Below, piece by piece: positions 20,074 to 29,128 of a stretch of DNA of 64,000 nucleotides; position 1 is the first letter of the stretch; each line of letters begins with the position of its first letter. The stretch covers positions 87,962-151,961 of the forward strand of contig JBBRYJ010000007.1 in assembly GCA_038237745.1 (NCBI GenBank), read 5' to 3'. A program made the position numbers and the translations under genes. Below the pieces are notes generated by a model, which saw only the letters and a list, made by a program, of their open reading frames with translations, had not been told where the DNA came from and made no database searches. The stretch is from DASQEH01 sp038237745. Lineage in GTDB: Bacteria; Actinomycetota; Actinomycetes; Propionibacteriales; Nocardioidaceae.

Positions 20074-21458
20074 CGCCGACGTGGGCACAGGTGGCCTACT
20101 TGGCGGCTGCGGTGTGCTTCATCGTGGCGCTCAAAGGATTGTCGTCACCCCGGACAGCCCGCAACGGCAACCTGATCGGGGCCGTGGGTGCCGTACTGGC
20201 CTGTGGCACCGTCTTCTTCGCCGAGCACCTCAGACACGTCGGACCGATCCTGGTCGCCATCGCTGTGGGCGCCGTGCTTGGCGTCATCGGTGCCCGGCGC
20301 GTGCAGATGACCCAGATGCCACAGCTCGTAGCACTCTTCAACGGCGTTGGCGGCGCGGCGGCTGCTTTGGTCGCCCTGCTCGAGCTTCGGTCAGTCGTGT
20401 CGGCCTCGGGGGCTGCGGACGTTCCCGCCTTCGACCTCGTCGCCACGGCCTTCACGATCGTGGTGGGCTCGGTCAGCTTCTCCGGCTCCCTCGTGACGTT
20501 TGCCAAGCTGCAGGAGCTGATGACGACCCGGCCGGTGATCTTCACTGGCCTCCCTGTCGCGTTCGGCGCGTCTTTGATCGGCGCTGTTACCGTGAGCGGC
20601 CTGCTGGTAGCGCAGCCGATGCTCTGGTTCGGATCGATGCTCGGCCTACTAGGTCTTGCGCTCGGAGTCCTGCTCGTGCTTCCGGTCGGTGGCGCTGACG
20701 TCCCGATTGTGATCTCGCTGTTGAACGCGTTCACGGGGCTGTCCGTCGCTGCTAGCGGGTACGTCCTGGGGAACACCGTTCTACTCGTTGCCGGGACCTT
20801 GGTCGGGGCTTCGGGAACGCTGCTGACGAAGCTGATGGCCGCGGCGATGGGACGCTCGCTCCTCAACACACTGTTCGGTGCGCTAAAGGGCGGTTCGACG
20901 CTCGGCGCAGGCGAGGTGTCCGACCGGCCGGTGCGCTCCGCCGGCCCTGCGGATGTGGCCATCCTTCTCGAGTACGCCCAGCGCGTCATCATCGTCCCCG
21001 GGTACGGGCTCGCTGTTGCTCAGGCGCAGCACACCCTTCGCGAGCTTGTGGATGTCCTCACCTCTAGGGGAATCGCTGTGGACTACGCCATTCATCCGGT
21101 TGCGGGGAGGATGCCTGGCCACATGAACGTGCTCCTCGCCGAGGCGCAGGTTCCCTACGAGCAGCTCAAAGAGATGGACGAGATCAACGCTGAGTTCAAG
21201 CAGACCGACGTAGTGCTCGTCGTCGGTGCCAACGACGTCGTCAACCCCGCCGCGCGTACGTCGCCCGGGGCGCCCATCTACGGGATGCCGATACTCAACG
21301 CCGACGAGGGACGGCAGATCGTCTTCATGAAGCGGTCGATGCGCCCCGGCTTCGCCGGTATCGAGAACGAGCTGCTCTTCGACCCGAAGACGACGCTGCT
21401 CTTCGGCGACGCCAAGGACACGATGAGCAAGCTGCTCGCGGCCGTCAAGTCCGCCTAG
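20070..21458 (+). CDS. pntB: NAD(P) transhydrogenase beta subunit
   Basis: A 462-residue subunit with about eight transmembrane helices in the first ~270 residues and the soluble NADP(H)-binding domain III in the last ~180. Family motifs are TQMPQLVALFNGVGG in the membrane part, and VIIVPGYGLAVAQAQH, HPVAGRMPGHMNVLLAEA and GANDVVNPAA in the NADP domain. The ATG at 20070 overlaps the pntAB stop (ATGA). The complex couples the proton gradient to NADPH formation at the membrane. Confidence 0.94.
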   Translation: MTPTWAQVAYLAAAVCFIVALKGLSSPRTARNGNLIGAVGAVLACGTVFFAEHLRHVGPILVAIAVGAVLGVIGARRVQMTQMPQLVALFNGVGGAAAALVALLELRSVVSASGAADVPAFDLVATAFTIVVGSVSFSGSLVTFAKLQELMTTRPVIFTGLPVAFGASLIGAVTVSGLLVAQPMLWFGSMLGLLGLALGVLLVLPVGGADVPIVISLLNAFTGLSVAASGYVLGNTVLLVAGTLVGASGTLLTKLMAAAMGRSLLNTLFGALKGGSTLGAGEVSDRPVRSAGPADVAILLEYAQRVIIVPGYGLAVAQAQHTLRELVDVLTSRGIAVDYAIHPVAGRMPGHMNVLLAEAQVPYEQLKEMDEINAEFKQTDVVLVVGANDVVNPAARTSPGAPIYGMPILNADEGRQIVFMKRSMRPGFAGIENELLFDPKTTLLFGDAKDTMSKLLAAVKSA

Positions 21459-21548
21459 CGACTGACCCTCCTTCCGCCGAAAGGGCGCAAACGCTCCCCC
21501 GAGAGGGCGAAGATGCCTTTCGCAGCGGGCTTGTTGGCGGAAATGACG

Positions 21549-22190
21549 TCAGCCGGCAACGCCGTACAACCGATCCCCTGCGTCCCCGAGACCGGGCACG
21601 ATGTAGCCCTTCTCGTTGAGCCGCTCATCCACGGCGGCCGTGACGATGCTGACCGGGATGTCGAGCCCTGCGAGCTCCTGCTCCAGCCGCTCGCACCCCT
21701 CCGGCGCGGTGAGCAGGCAGATGGCGGTGATGTGATCGGCACCCCGGTCCACGAGGAAGCTGATCGCGGCCGACAGCGTGCCGCCCGTGGCCAGCATCGG
21801 GTCGAGCAGGTAGCACTGGCGACCCGACAGGTCGTCCGGCAGCCGCTCCGCGTAGGTCGATGCCCGCAGGGTTTCCTCGTCTCGGATCATCCCCAGGAAT
21901 CCCACCTCGGCCGTCGGAAGTAGACGCACCATGCCCTCGAGCATTCCGAGCCCGGCACGCAGGATAGGTACGACGAGAGGCTTGGGAGCGGCAAGCTTGA
22001 CTCCCTCCGTGGTAGCAACGGGGGTGGAGATCTGGACCGTCCGGGTGCGTACCTCACGGGTCGCTTCGTACGCCAGTAAGGTGACCAGCTCCTCGACCAG
22101 CCGCCGGAACGTCGGCGAGTCGGTGGTCTGGTCGCGTAGCGCTGTCAGCTTGTGCGCGACAAGAGGATGGTCGATCACGTGAGTCTGCAT
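21549..22190 (-). CDS. upp: Uracil phosphoribosyltransferase
   Basis: Salvages uracil to UMP with PRPP. The PRPP-binding loop is LLDPMLATGGTLSAAI. The N-terminal half has VPILRAGLGMLEGM and the C-terminus has the uracil-binding GYIVPGLGDAGDRLYG. The ATG at 22190 gives MQTHVIDHPLVAHKL and a 213-residue protein of normal length. It converges with pntB and diverges from the deaminase pair across about 90 bp. Its nearness to the PNP/permease pair fits nucleobase salvage, though it is not in the same operon. Confidence 0.94.
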   Translation of the reverse strand: MQTHVIDHPLVAHKLTALRDQTTDSPTFRRLVEELVTLLAYEATREVRTRTVQISTPVATTEGVKLAAPKPLVVPILRAGLGMLEGMVRLLPTAEVGFLGMIRDEETLRASTYAERLPDDLSGRQCYLLDPMLATGGTLSAAISFLVDRGADHITAICLLTAPEGCERLEQELAGLDIPVSIVTAAVDERLNEKGYIVPGLGDAGDRLYGVAG

Positions 22191-22282
22191 GGCGCTCAAC
22201 TTAGGGGAACCAGCCGCAGCCAGCACAGGTCCACTGACTACGCAGGGTCGCTAGCGGGTCGCTTATCTGTCAAGATCAGGCC

Positions 22283-22783
22283 ATGAGCACGATGGATGCC
22301 GAGTCCACCGCCGCCATAGACTTCGCCGTTGCTGCGAATCGTGACGAGGGGGAGTGGACGGTGTCGGCCCTGCCAGTTGGCGCCGCCACCGAGCTGGATG
22401 TCCTGTTGCGGACGCTGGCACAGCTGCCCTCCGAGGTCGGCACCATCGGCATGGTAAGCGTCGACGAGGACTATTTCCTGCTGGCGAGGGTCTCCGGCAC
22501 ACATGTCAGGCTGCTTCTCTCCGATGTGGGCGCGGCCACGGAGTCTCCCCTTGCTCGCGCCGTGGTGGCTCGTCTGGAGCTCCCCCCACCCGATGATGAC
22601 GACGACCAGATGCAGCCGGCCGGAGACCTGACGATCCTCGCCGACCTGGGCCTGCCGGCCATGGAGCTCGGGGCGATGTGTGACGACAACGAGCTCTACC
22701 CCGACGAGCTGCTCGCCGACATAGCGTCCCGCCTTGGCTTTGGAGCCGCCTTCGACGAGCTCATCGACACCGTGCTCGCATAG
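22283..22783 (+). CDS. tRNA adenosine deaminase-associated protein
   Basis: A 166-residue acidic protein of the actinobacterial family named for its fixed position just before tadA. It contains GTIGMVSVDEDYFLLARV, an Asp-rich linker PPPDDDDDQ, and a C-terminal helix-rich part with AMCDDNELYPDELLADIASRLGFG. No catalytic motif is visible; a helper or regulatory role for the deaminase is inferred only from linkage. Seven bases separate it from the first tadA start candidate. Confidence 0.85.
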   Translation: MSTMDAESTAAIDFAVAANRDEGEWTVSALPVGAATELDVLLRTLAQLPSEVGTIGMVSVDEDYFLLARVSGTHVRLLLSDVGAATESPLARAVVARLELPPPDDDDDQMQPAGDLTILADLGLPAMELGAMCDDNELYPDELLADIASRLGFGAAFDELIDTVLA

Positions 22784-22790
22784 GGGGTCG

Positions 22791-23318
22791 GTGGCCATCG
22801 TGGCGCTGAACCCGTATGACGATGCGATGCGGGCTGCGATGTCCGAGGCACGCAAAGCCACCGACTCTGGCGATGTGCCGGTGGGGGCGATCGTCCTCGA
22901 CTCGACCGGTGACGTCATCGGTAGGGGTCACAACGCACGGGAGGTGTCCGGTGACCCCACGGCCCATGCCGAGGTGGTCGCCATCCGGCGAGCCTCCGCA
23001 TCGCTCGGAGGCTGGCGGCTGGACGGGTGCACTCTTGTCGTCACACTGGAGCCATGCGCCATGTGCGCGGGCGCCGTTGTGCTCGCGAGGCTCTCGACGC
23101 TGGTGTTCGGTGCGTACGACGCGAAGGCCGGAGCCGTCGGCTCTCTTTGGGACGTCGTGCGAGACCGGCGCCTCAACCACCGCCCGAATGTAGTGGGAGG
23201 AGTCCTTGCCGTGGAGACCGGCGACCTTCTCAGCGACTTCTTCGCGCGCCAGCGCCTGACCCGCACGCCCCCGCCGCCCCCCGCGACCGACTCCATATCG
23301 GACGGAACCCTCCGGTAG
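22791..23318 (+). CDS. tadA: tRNA(adenine-34) deaminase
   Basis: Converts A34 to inosine in tRNA-Arg(ACG). The zinc site is complete: HAEVVAIRRA (His ligand and catalytic Glu) and PCAMCAGAVV (two Cys ligands). The C-terminus carries DFFARQR. Two starts are possible: GTG at 22791 (MAIVALNPYDD) or GTG at 22800 (MALNPYDD). The GGGGG at 22784 is better spaced for 22800, but 22791 is kept as the longer form. The reading frame also extends further into the previous gene, which I discount. About 150 residues form the fold, with a short Pro-rich tail. Confidence 0.9.
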   Translation: MAIVALNPYDDAMRAAMSEARKATDSGDVPVGAIVLDSTGDVIGRGHNAREVSGDPTAHAEVVAIRRASASLGGWRLDGCTLVVTLEPCAMCAGAVVLARLSTLVFGAYDAKAGAVGSLWDVVRDRRLNHRPNVVGGVLAVETGDLLSDFFARQRLTRTPPPPPATDSISDGTLR

Positions 23319-23328
23319 CCTTCTCGGC

Positions 23329-23418
23329 GGTGGCGTGTCCGAGCGGCCTAAGGAGCACGCCTCGAAAGCGTGTGTGGGTGCAAGCCCACCGTGGGTTCAA
23401 ATCCCACCGCCACCGCCA
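23329..23418 (+). tRNA. tRNA-Ser (anticodon CGA)
   Basis: Complete class II tRNA. Acceptor stem GGTGGCG / CGCCACC is perfect, with discriminator G and an encoded CCA at 23416-23418. The anticodon stem CACGC/GCGTG holds loop CTCGAAA with anticodon CGA at 23363-23365. A long variable arm (TGTGGGTGCAAGCCCACC region) follows, and the T-arm is GTGGG-TTCAAAT-CCCAC. The anticodon and long variable arm together identify serine. Confidence 0.97.
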
Positions 23419-23594
23419 CTCACTTTCGGAGAACCTTCCTGGTCACACGGCTGCAGGTATCCGCGCCGAGGCCACTCTTGGGTCAGCTGCCGCGCCACCG
23501 AACACCGCTTGGCCCCCGAAGCCACCACCCGGAGCGGCTGCTTCGCGCAATGGCGCTGTTCGGTCGGAGGTAGGGGTGGTGGCAGGCTGAGGCG

Positions 23595-24566
23595 GTGGAC
23601 TACACCACCCTCGGCCGCAGCGGCCTCGTCGTGTCGCGCCTCGCCTTGGGGAGCCTCAACTTCGGTCGAGTGACCGACGAGCAGGAGTCGCACCGAGTCC
23701 TCGATGCCGCCCGTGAAGCCGGGGTCAATTTCGTCGATACGGCGAACGTGTACGGCGGCAGCAGCCACAAGGGCCACACCGAGGAGATCATCGGCGCGTG
23801 GTTCTCGGGTGATCCTGGTCGGCGCGCCGACACAGTGCTGGCCACCAAGCTGTACCAGCCGATGGGCGAGGGTCCCAACGACAGAGGGCTCTCGGCCCGC
23901 AATATCGTCCACGCCTGCGACGCGTCCCTCAGGCGCCTGAACACCGACCACATCGACCTCTACCAGATGCACCATGTCGACAGATCCGTCCCCTGGGACG
24001 AGATATGGCAGGCGATGGAGCGGCTCGTCGCCACCGGCAGGGTGCTGTACGTCGGGAGCTCCAACTTCGCTGGGTGGAACGTCGTCCAAGCCAACGAGGT
24101 GGCGAACTCGCGCCACTTCCTCGGGCTCGTCAGCGAGCAGTCGCTGTACAACCTGTGCGAGCGCACCGTCGAGCTGGAACTCTTACCGGCCTGCAAGGCC
24201 TACGGCGTAGGCGTGATCCCCTGGAGTCCGCTGCACGGCGGGGTTCTGAGCGGTATCCGCCGCAAGACTGATCAGGGCCGTTCAGCGGAGGGCCGCCCCC
24301 GTCAGTATCTCGACCTGCACATGGAGCAGATCGACGCCTGGGAGAAGCTCTGTCGGGACATCGGCGAGGAGCCGAGCCTGGTCGCTCTGGCCTGGCTACT
24401 GGGACGAGAGGGCGTCACCGCGCCGATCATCGGTCCCCGCACCGTCGGCCAACTCTCGAGCGCGATGCGCGCGCTCGACCTGAGCCTGGATGCCGACACG
24501 CTGGCGCGCATCGAGGACATCTTCCCTGGACCTGGTGGCCAGGCTCCCGAGGCCTACGCGTGGTAG
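23595..24566 (+). CDS. Aldo/keto reductase
   Basis: NADPH-dependent oxidoreductase of the aldo/keto reductase superfamily, 323 residues. The catalytic set is visible: Asp and Tyr in VDTANVYGG, Lys in ATKLYQP and His in YQMHHVD. The C-terminal cofactor-binding part contains APIIGPRTVGQL. It resembles the YajO / Gre3-like general-stress subgroup rather than a sugar-specific enzyme, and its substrate is unknown. The GTG at 23595 is preceded by GGCTGAGGCG. It is followed after 53 bases by the PIG-L gene. Confidence 0.85.
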   Translation: MDYTTLGRSGLVVSRLALGSLNFGRVTDEQESHRVLDAAREAGVNFVDTANVYGGSSHKGHTEEIIGAWFSGDPGRRADTVLATKLYQPMGEGPNDRGLSARNIVHACDASLRRLNTDHIDLYQMHHVDRSVPWDEIWQAMERLVATGRVLYVGSSNFAGWNVVQANEVANSRHFLGLVSEQSLYNLCERTVELELLPACKAYGVGVIPWSPLHGGVLSGIRRKTDQGRSAEGRPRQYLDLHMEQIDAWEKLCRDIGEEPSLVALAWLLGREGVTAPIIGPRTVGQLSSAMRALDLSLDADTLARIEDIFPGPGGQAPEAYAW

Positions 24567-24619
24567 CAGAGCGGGCCGTCGCTCGCCGGTGCCTGCCATG
24601 ATGTCGGCCGGAGGTTGAC

Positions 24620-25252
24620 GTGCGGGTTGTCGTTGTCATAGCGCATCCAGACGATGAGACCCTCGGCTGCGGCGGGACGTTGGCTCGGCTGGTCGATGAG
24701 GGTCATCCTGTGCGGGTCGTCCTTCCCCTGCGACGAAGCGACCCGCGCGGCGTCGAGCACTGGGACGCCATCCTCGAGGACTTCCACGCCGCCTGCGCCG
24801 TCCTCGGCGTCGAGCCCGTCGTCCCCGCACCGATGTTGGAGGAGAGCTCTGTCGACGCAGAGGTCAGGGAGCTCCACGACGTCGTACTGCCGCACGTCGA
24901 GTGGGCCGAGACCGTGTTCACCCACTGGCCGGGCGACGTGCACCAGGTGCACCGTGGAGTTGCTCGAGCCGTCGAGATCGCAACGCGACCCTTTCGGCGT
25001 CGCCGCAACGTGTACGCCTGCGAAGTGCCCACCTCCACCGACCAGGCGTTCGCCCAGTCCTTCTCGCCCCAGATGTTCGTCAAGCTCGAGCACAGCCATG
25101 TCACGCGCAAGCTGGAGGCGATGGCGTGCTACTCGACAGAGTCCGCGCCCGGCCGCGACATCGTCGACCTGGAGCGGCGCCTTCAAGTCCGTGGCGCAGA
25201 GATCGGCGTGACGTACGCGGAGTCCTTCGTCGTCGCGAGACAGTTCCTCTAG
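24620..25252 (+). CDS. PIG-L family deacetylase
   Basis: Zinc-dependent N-deacetylase of the LmbE/PIG-L family, 210 residues. The metal site is the N-terminal AHPDDETLGCGG (His-x2-Asp-Asp type) plus DVHQVHRG carrying the later His. Family members act on GlcNAc-like sugars attached to inositol, lipids or small molecules. The GTG at 24620 follows a GGAGG. Only 5 bases separate it from the glycosyltransferase gene, so it likely deacetylates an amino sugar in the same glycan pathway. It is shorter than MshB-type enzymes, so mycothiol synthesis is less likely. Confidence 0.82.
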   Translation: MRVVVVIAHPDDETLGCGGTLARLVDEGHPVRVVLPLRRSDPRGVEHWDAILEDFHAACAVLGVEPVVPAPMLEESSVDAEVRELHDVVLPHVEWAETVFTHWPGDVHQVHRGVARAVEIATRPFRRRRNVYACEVPTSTDQAFAQSFSPQMFVKLEHSHVTRKLEAMACYSTESAPGRDIVDLERRLQVRGAEIGVTYAESFVVARQFL

Positions 25253-25257
25253 ACCCG

Positions 25258-26433
25258 ATGTCACAACGCGTACTGCACGTCTCAGAGGTCTCGATAGGTG
25301 GCGTGTCGACATTGTTGCGCGCGTTCATGACGGAGCAGGCCAAGCGCGGGGACGAGCCGCACCTGCTGGCGCCGACCGGACACGGGCTGACCGTGGGCGA
25401 CTACCACCCGTGGGAGGTGCACCGAAAGCGCCCAGCGGGGTTCCCCCACGCTGTGGCACAGTTGAACGAGACCTGCAGGGAGATCCGGCCGGACGTCGTG
25501 CACCTGCACTCCTTCTTCGCGGGCCTTCTCGGTCGGATGCCGCTGTCGCGGCTACGGCCCCATGCGGCGATCGTCTACCAGCCGCACGGCTGGAACTACG
25601 ACGCAGCCACCAGCAGACCCTCTCGAGAGGTACTCGAGCGCTGGGAGCGGTACGCCGGGCGCCGTACCGATGTCGTCGCCACCAACTGCCTCGACGAGAA
25701 GCGCGAAGGCGAACAGCACGGCGTGAGTGCCGCAGGCTCGGTCGTGGGCGTACCGATCTGCACCGATACCTTCGCGCCGGCGAGTGCCGAGCAACGCATG
25801 GCCACTCGCCGAGAGCTTGGCCTCGACGGGAGACGGGTCGCGCTCTGCCTCGCGAGTCTGTGCTGGCAGAAGGGACAGGACCGCCTCGTCACCGCTTGGG
25901 AGCAGTCACCTCCGGACGACGCCGTTCTTGTCCTTGTCGGCGGCGCCGAAGGTCCGTACCTACGCCGCCAGAGCAAGGACCATCTGCGTCAGCTGGCCCC
26001 TCGCCAATGGGGCCGCACCATCAGAGCGGTGGGGCACCAAGCCGATGTCAGGCCGTGGCTACGGTCTGCTGACCTGCTGGTCCAGCCCTCCCGCTACGAG
26101 GCCCTTGGTGTGGCGGTGGCCGAGTCACTCGCCTGTGGCGTCCCCGTTGTCACGTGCATGGTGAACGGCGCCAGAGAGGTGATCCTGGACGGCTCCGAGC
26201 CCACGGCCGGCGCGGTCGTGCCCCAGGGAGACATGCGTGGTCTTCTCGCCGCCTGCGCATCGAGGTTCGACGAACCCGGCCTCCTCGAACACGAGTCCCG
26301 AGGGGCCCGGCAGCGCGCCTTGCGCTTGTTCGCGGTGAGCGCGGTCATGGATCGCCTGGACCGCACCTACCAGCACGCGTGTCTGGTGGCTCGAGGTCTA
26401 AGTTCGAGCCGACGACGCCCGTCATGCGGATAA
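25258..26433 (+). CDS. GT4-family glycosyltransferase
   Basis: A GT-B-fold retaining glycosyltransferase of 391 residues. The N-terminal glycine loop is VSIGGVSTLLRAF; the donor-binding C-terminal half has ASLCWQKGQDRLV and the EX7E-type block PSRYEALGVAVAESLACGVP. The frame is open far upstream into the PIG-L gene, but the ATG at 25258 gives the normal N-terminus MSQRVLHVSEVS. It has no signal peptide or membrane helix. Together with the deacetylase, epimerase and sugar transferase it suggests a small surface-glycan locus. Confidence 0.85.
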   Translation: MSQRVLHVSEVSIGGVSTLLRAFMTEQAKRGDEPHLLAPTGHGLTVGDYHPWEVHRKRPAGFPHAVAQLNETCREIRPDVVHLHSFFAGLLGRMPLSRLRPHAAIVYQPHGWNYDAATSRPSREVLERWERYAGRRTDVVATNCLDEKREGEQHGVSAAGSVVGVPICTDTFAPASAEQRMATRRELGLDGRRVALCLASLCWQKGQDRLVTAWEQSPPDDAVLVLVGGAEGPYLRRQSKDHLRQLAPRQWGRTIRAVGHQADVRPWLRSADLLVQPSRYEALGVAVAESLACGVPVVTCMVNGAREVILDGSEPTAGAVVPQGDMRGLLAACASRFDEPGLLEHESRGARQRALRLFAVSAVMDRLDRTYQHACLVARGLSSSRRRPSCG

Positions 26434-26786
26434 TGCCCAACCAGTGAAGGCCGCTGCCACGGACACGGCGGCTCGCGAGGTGCGTGCGGCGGTCTTCGTG
26501 TCGAGCTTGGAGAGCAAGTCGACGAGACGGTGAAAAGACATTCGAATCACGTTCGAGATCGGAAATACAGCATTATCGTCTCCAGGGGTCGGTGCCATCC
26601 GTCACCCAGAGCAATGGTCCGCACACGTGCAGACGCACCGGCCGAAACGCATTGCGTCGGGAATTGTGCCTGCCCTACTGTGATGAGCACCGATTGAGAT
26701 GGGTGGTCTCTGGGCACAAGCTTCGGCATGTTTCTCCAGGTCAGGCTGCGTGGCGCGAGGACAATATCAGGGAGCGGGTACACCGA
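26434..26786 (+). promoter_or_regulatory. 353-bp lower-GC intergenic region
   Basis: No convincing gene lies here: the frame of the epimerase runs through it, but the coding character starts at the ATG 26787. Base composition drops well below the surroundings, for example AT-rich stretches around 26525-26580. It most likely carries the promoter and leader of the epimerase/sugar-transferase pair. GGGAGCGGG just before 26787 is the likely ribosome binding site. No riboswitch or clear terminator hairpin was found by eye. Confidence 0.35.
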
Positions 26787-27713
26787 ATGCGCACGGTCGT
26801 AGTGGGAGGCCAGGGTTTTCTCGGTGGAGCGATCGTCGCTGAGCTGCTCCTGCGAGGCGACGCGGTGACGGTTCTCGACCGTTGCGGTGTACAGGCGGAC
26901 TGCGATGTCACCTTCGGGGCTGGCCGAGTCCAGGTCGTCAGGGGCGACATCCAGGATCCGGCCGCTCTGCGAGCGGCTTTCACCGATGCCGACGAGGTCT
27001 ATCATCTCGCTGGAATGCTCGGGACCTCGGAGCTGGAAGACAGTGTCCTAGCCGCAATTCACGGGAACGTGATAGGTGCCGTGAATGTCTTCGACGCTGC
27101 TGTTGCGTGCGGAGTACCTGTCGTCTTCTACCCCTCGAAACCGAATGTATGGCTCAACACCTACACGATCACCAAGTTTGCCGCTGAACAGTTCGCCCGG
27201 TTGTACTCGACCCAGGGCCTGGTACGGGTCCCATCGTTGCGTTATTTCAATGCATACGGGCCACGGCAGTCCATCATCCCTATCCGTAAGCTTGTCCCGA
27301 CCTTTGCTGTTCAGGCGATGAACGGTTTGCCATTGACTGTATTCGGTGACGGTGAACAGACAGTCGACCTCATCTTCTCGGCTGATCTGGCCAGAATTAC
27401 GGTGGACTTCACCCGAAAGGGCTTCGAGGGCGAAGCCTTGGACTGCGGTAGAGGCACTCCTGTTTCCGTGATGGAGATCGCATCGTCCGTGAACGACTTC
27501 TTCGACAATCGCTCAGGTATCGTGCACCTACCCATGAGGCGCGGCGAAACCCCCGCCACCGAGCTGGTAGCCGACAGAGAGACTCTGGAGAGGCAGATCG
27601 GACCGTTGGAGTTCAGCGACTTCGACGAGTCTCTTGCGACAACGTTGAGCTGGTACGCACAGCAGCCGGCCGAGGAGATCCAGCGCGCTGCCACGGCGCT
27701 CGTCGCCGCCTAG
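26787..27713 (+). CDS. NAD-dependent epimerase/dehydratase (nucleotide-sugar type)
   Basis: An extended short-chain dehydrogenase of 308 residues acting on nucleotide sugars. Rossmann loop VVGGQGFLGGAIVAELL at the N-terminus, YHLAGM mid-domain, catalytic YTITKFAAEQF (Tyr-x3-Lys), and RYFNAYGPRQS typical of UDP-sugar epimerases. The ATG at 26787 is chosen over the long upstream extension because it starts the Rossmann fold. Base composition is lower in GC than its neighbours, hinting at acquisition. It lies 4 bases before the sugar transferase. Confidence 0.85.
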   Translation: MRTVVVGGQGFLGGAIVAELLLRGDAVTVLDRCGVQADCDVTFGAGRVQVVRGDIQDPAALRAAFTDADEVYHLAGMLGTSELEDSVLAAIHGNVIGAVNVFDAAVACGVPVVFYPSKPNVWLNTYTITKFAAEQFARLYSTQGLVRVPSLRYFNAYGPRQSIIPIRKLVPTFAVQAMNGLPLTVFGDGEQTVDLIFSADLARITVDFTRKGFEGEALDCGRGTPVSVMEIASSVNDFFDNRSGIVHLPMRRGETPATELVADRETLERQIGPLEFSDFDESLATTLSWYAQQPAEEIQRAATALVAA

Positions 27714-27717
27714 ACAG

Positions 27718-28383
27718 ATGGTGCACGCCGCCATCGAAGACGCTGCGGTGTCGAGCACATCGAGCACGCAGCTCGGCGTCAAGCGTTGTGTCGACATCCT
27801 CGGGGCAGTCACCATGCTCGTGGCTGCGGCTCCGGTCATCACCGTGTGTGCGTTGCTGGTCCGGGTGGCCAGCCCTGGGCCGGCCTTCTTCCGACAGTGG
27901 CGGCCCGGCCTCGGCGGCCGTCCGTTCCTGATGTACAAGGTCCGCACCATGCGGTCGGACGCGGACGTCGCTCTTGAGCAGCTCATGGCCGCTGACGGCG
28001 ACGCGCGCAAGGAGTGGGAGAGCTACGGCAGGCTGGTGACCGATCCTCGACTGATACCCGGGATCGGGCGCTTGATGAGGCGCACGAGTCTCGACGAGCT
28101 GCCCCAGCTCGTCAACGTGCTGCGTGGAGAGATGTCGCTGGTCGGCCCGCGCCCGCTGCCGTTCCCGGTGGTCGACAACCTCCCCGCTGAGCAGGTCCGC
28201 GTTCGAGAGACGGTCCGGCCAGGTCTCACCGGCCTCTGGCAGACAGCCGGGCGCAGCGACCTGGACCTCGGTCAGCTGCTCGTCCTCGACGAGGCCTACG
28301 TGAAGGGCTGGTCGCTGAGGCTCGACCTTCGCATCCTCGCCAGGACTCCGAGGGCCGTGATCCGTCGTCAGGGTGCGTACTGA
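27718..28383 (+). CDS. Polyprenyl-phosphate sugar-1-phosphate transferase (bacterial sugar transferase)
   Basis: Initiating enzyme that loads a sugar phosphate onto undecaprenyl phosphate for exopolysaccharide or glycan assembly. At 221 residues it is the minimal monotopic type. It has one N-terminal membrane helix (about 26-48) after KRCVDILGA, then MYKVRTMRSD, the catalytic SLDELPQLVNVLRGEMSLVGPRP block, RPGLTGLWQTAGRS, and the C-terminal DLRILARTPRAVI. Four bases after the epimerase stop, so the two are coupled. GC content is back to the local norm. Confidence 0.9.
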   Translation: MVHAAIEDAAVSSTSSTQLGVKRCVDILGAVTMLVAAAPVITVCALLVRVASPGPAFFRQWRPGLGGRPFLMYKVRTMRSDADVALEQLMAADGDARKEWESYGRLVTDPRLIPGIGRLMRRTSLDELPQLVNVLRGEMSLVGPRPLPFPVVDNLPAEQVRVRETVRPGLTGLWQTAGRSDLDLGQLLVLDEAYVKGWSLRLDLRILARTPRAVIRRQGAY

Positions 28384-28567
28384 GCCGCACAGTCGACCGT
28401 GCATCACAGAGTTCGCTGGCAGTCCCAAGCCGTTGCACGCGTCACCCCAACCGCGAGACAAATCGTGTGGAGGGCTTTACTCTGAACCTCAGTGTGGCAG
28501 AGTGACTACGCAGAGTGTTTATTCAGCACAGCCGCCGGGTTCGGCGGCCACTCGGCAGGGGGCAGGG

Positions 28568-29128
28568 ATGAGCGAGCAGACTTCGGGCAACGAGATGTGG
28601 AACGCCACGGACTGGCGGGACGTCGTCGCCGACGAGCGTGACCGAGTCGCTGACCAGCGCGATGCGCTGGCCGACGCACGCGACGGGGCATGCACCGATC
28701 GTGAGGTGTATCTCGACGCAACCTTTGCCGCCGCCGACATCCGGGACAACCGCGCCGACTTCCAGGACTTCGAGGCGGATCAGCGCGACATGGCAGCCAA
28801 CCTCGAGGCTTTCCTCAATGACGTCGACGACGCGACCGCGTTCGGGGCAAGGGTGCTTGCGAGGAAAGACCGGCTCCGTTCGAAGCAAGATCGCGCTGCG
28901 TCGGAGCTCGACCGCTACATCCTCTCCGACGTCGGTCTCAGCGCGAGGGAACGGGAGGCCTCGCTCGACGAGCGAATCATCGCCGCCGTGGAGCGTATCG
29001 AGGCCGCCAACGCGCGTCACGAGGCAGCTGAGTCACGCGCCCACGCCGCCCAGGATCGAGGCGCCTTGTCGTCCGGCGACCAACGTCGCGCAAGGCAGCA
29101 CGAACACCACAACGGTGACACGTCCTGA
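28568..29128 (+). CDS. RDxxADxRD-repeat coiled-coil protein
   Basis: A 186-residue, very charged, helical protein. Residues 22-75 are a degenerate repeat of the type (E/Q)RD-x2-AD-x-RD, seen as ADERDRVADQRDALADARD and later ADQRD. Residues 95-170 are another Asp/Glu/Arg/Ala helical stretch. Such repeats occur in actinobacterial proteins as N-terminal regions of GAF/GGDEF regulators, but here no sensor or output domain follows. The ATG at 28568 is preceded by GGCAGGG. No cysteines and no membrane segment. Function unknown; a scaffold or long coiled coil is plausible. Confidence 0.55.
   Translation: MSEQTSGNEMWNATDWRDVVADERDRVADQRDALADARDGACTDREVYLDATFAAADIRDNRADFQDFEADQRDMAANLEAFLNDVDDATAFGARVLARKDRLRSKQDRAASELDRYILSDVGLSAREREASLDERIIAAVERIEAANARHEAAESRAHAAQDRGALSSGDQRRARQHEHHNGDTS

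Noticed and set aside
21474..21528. Terminator between pntB and upp
   Set aside because: CGAAAGG and CCTTTCG can pair but are separated by over 30 bases with no clean inner stem; too weak to annotate.
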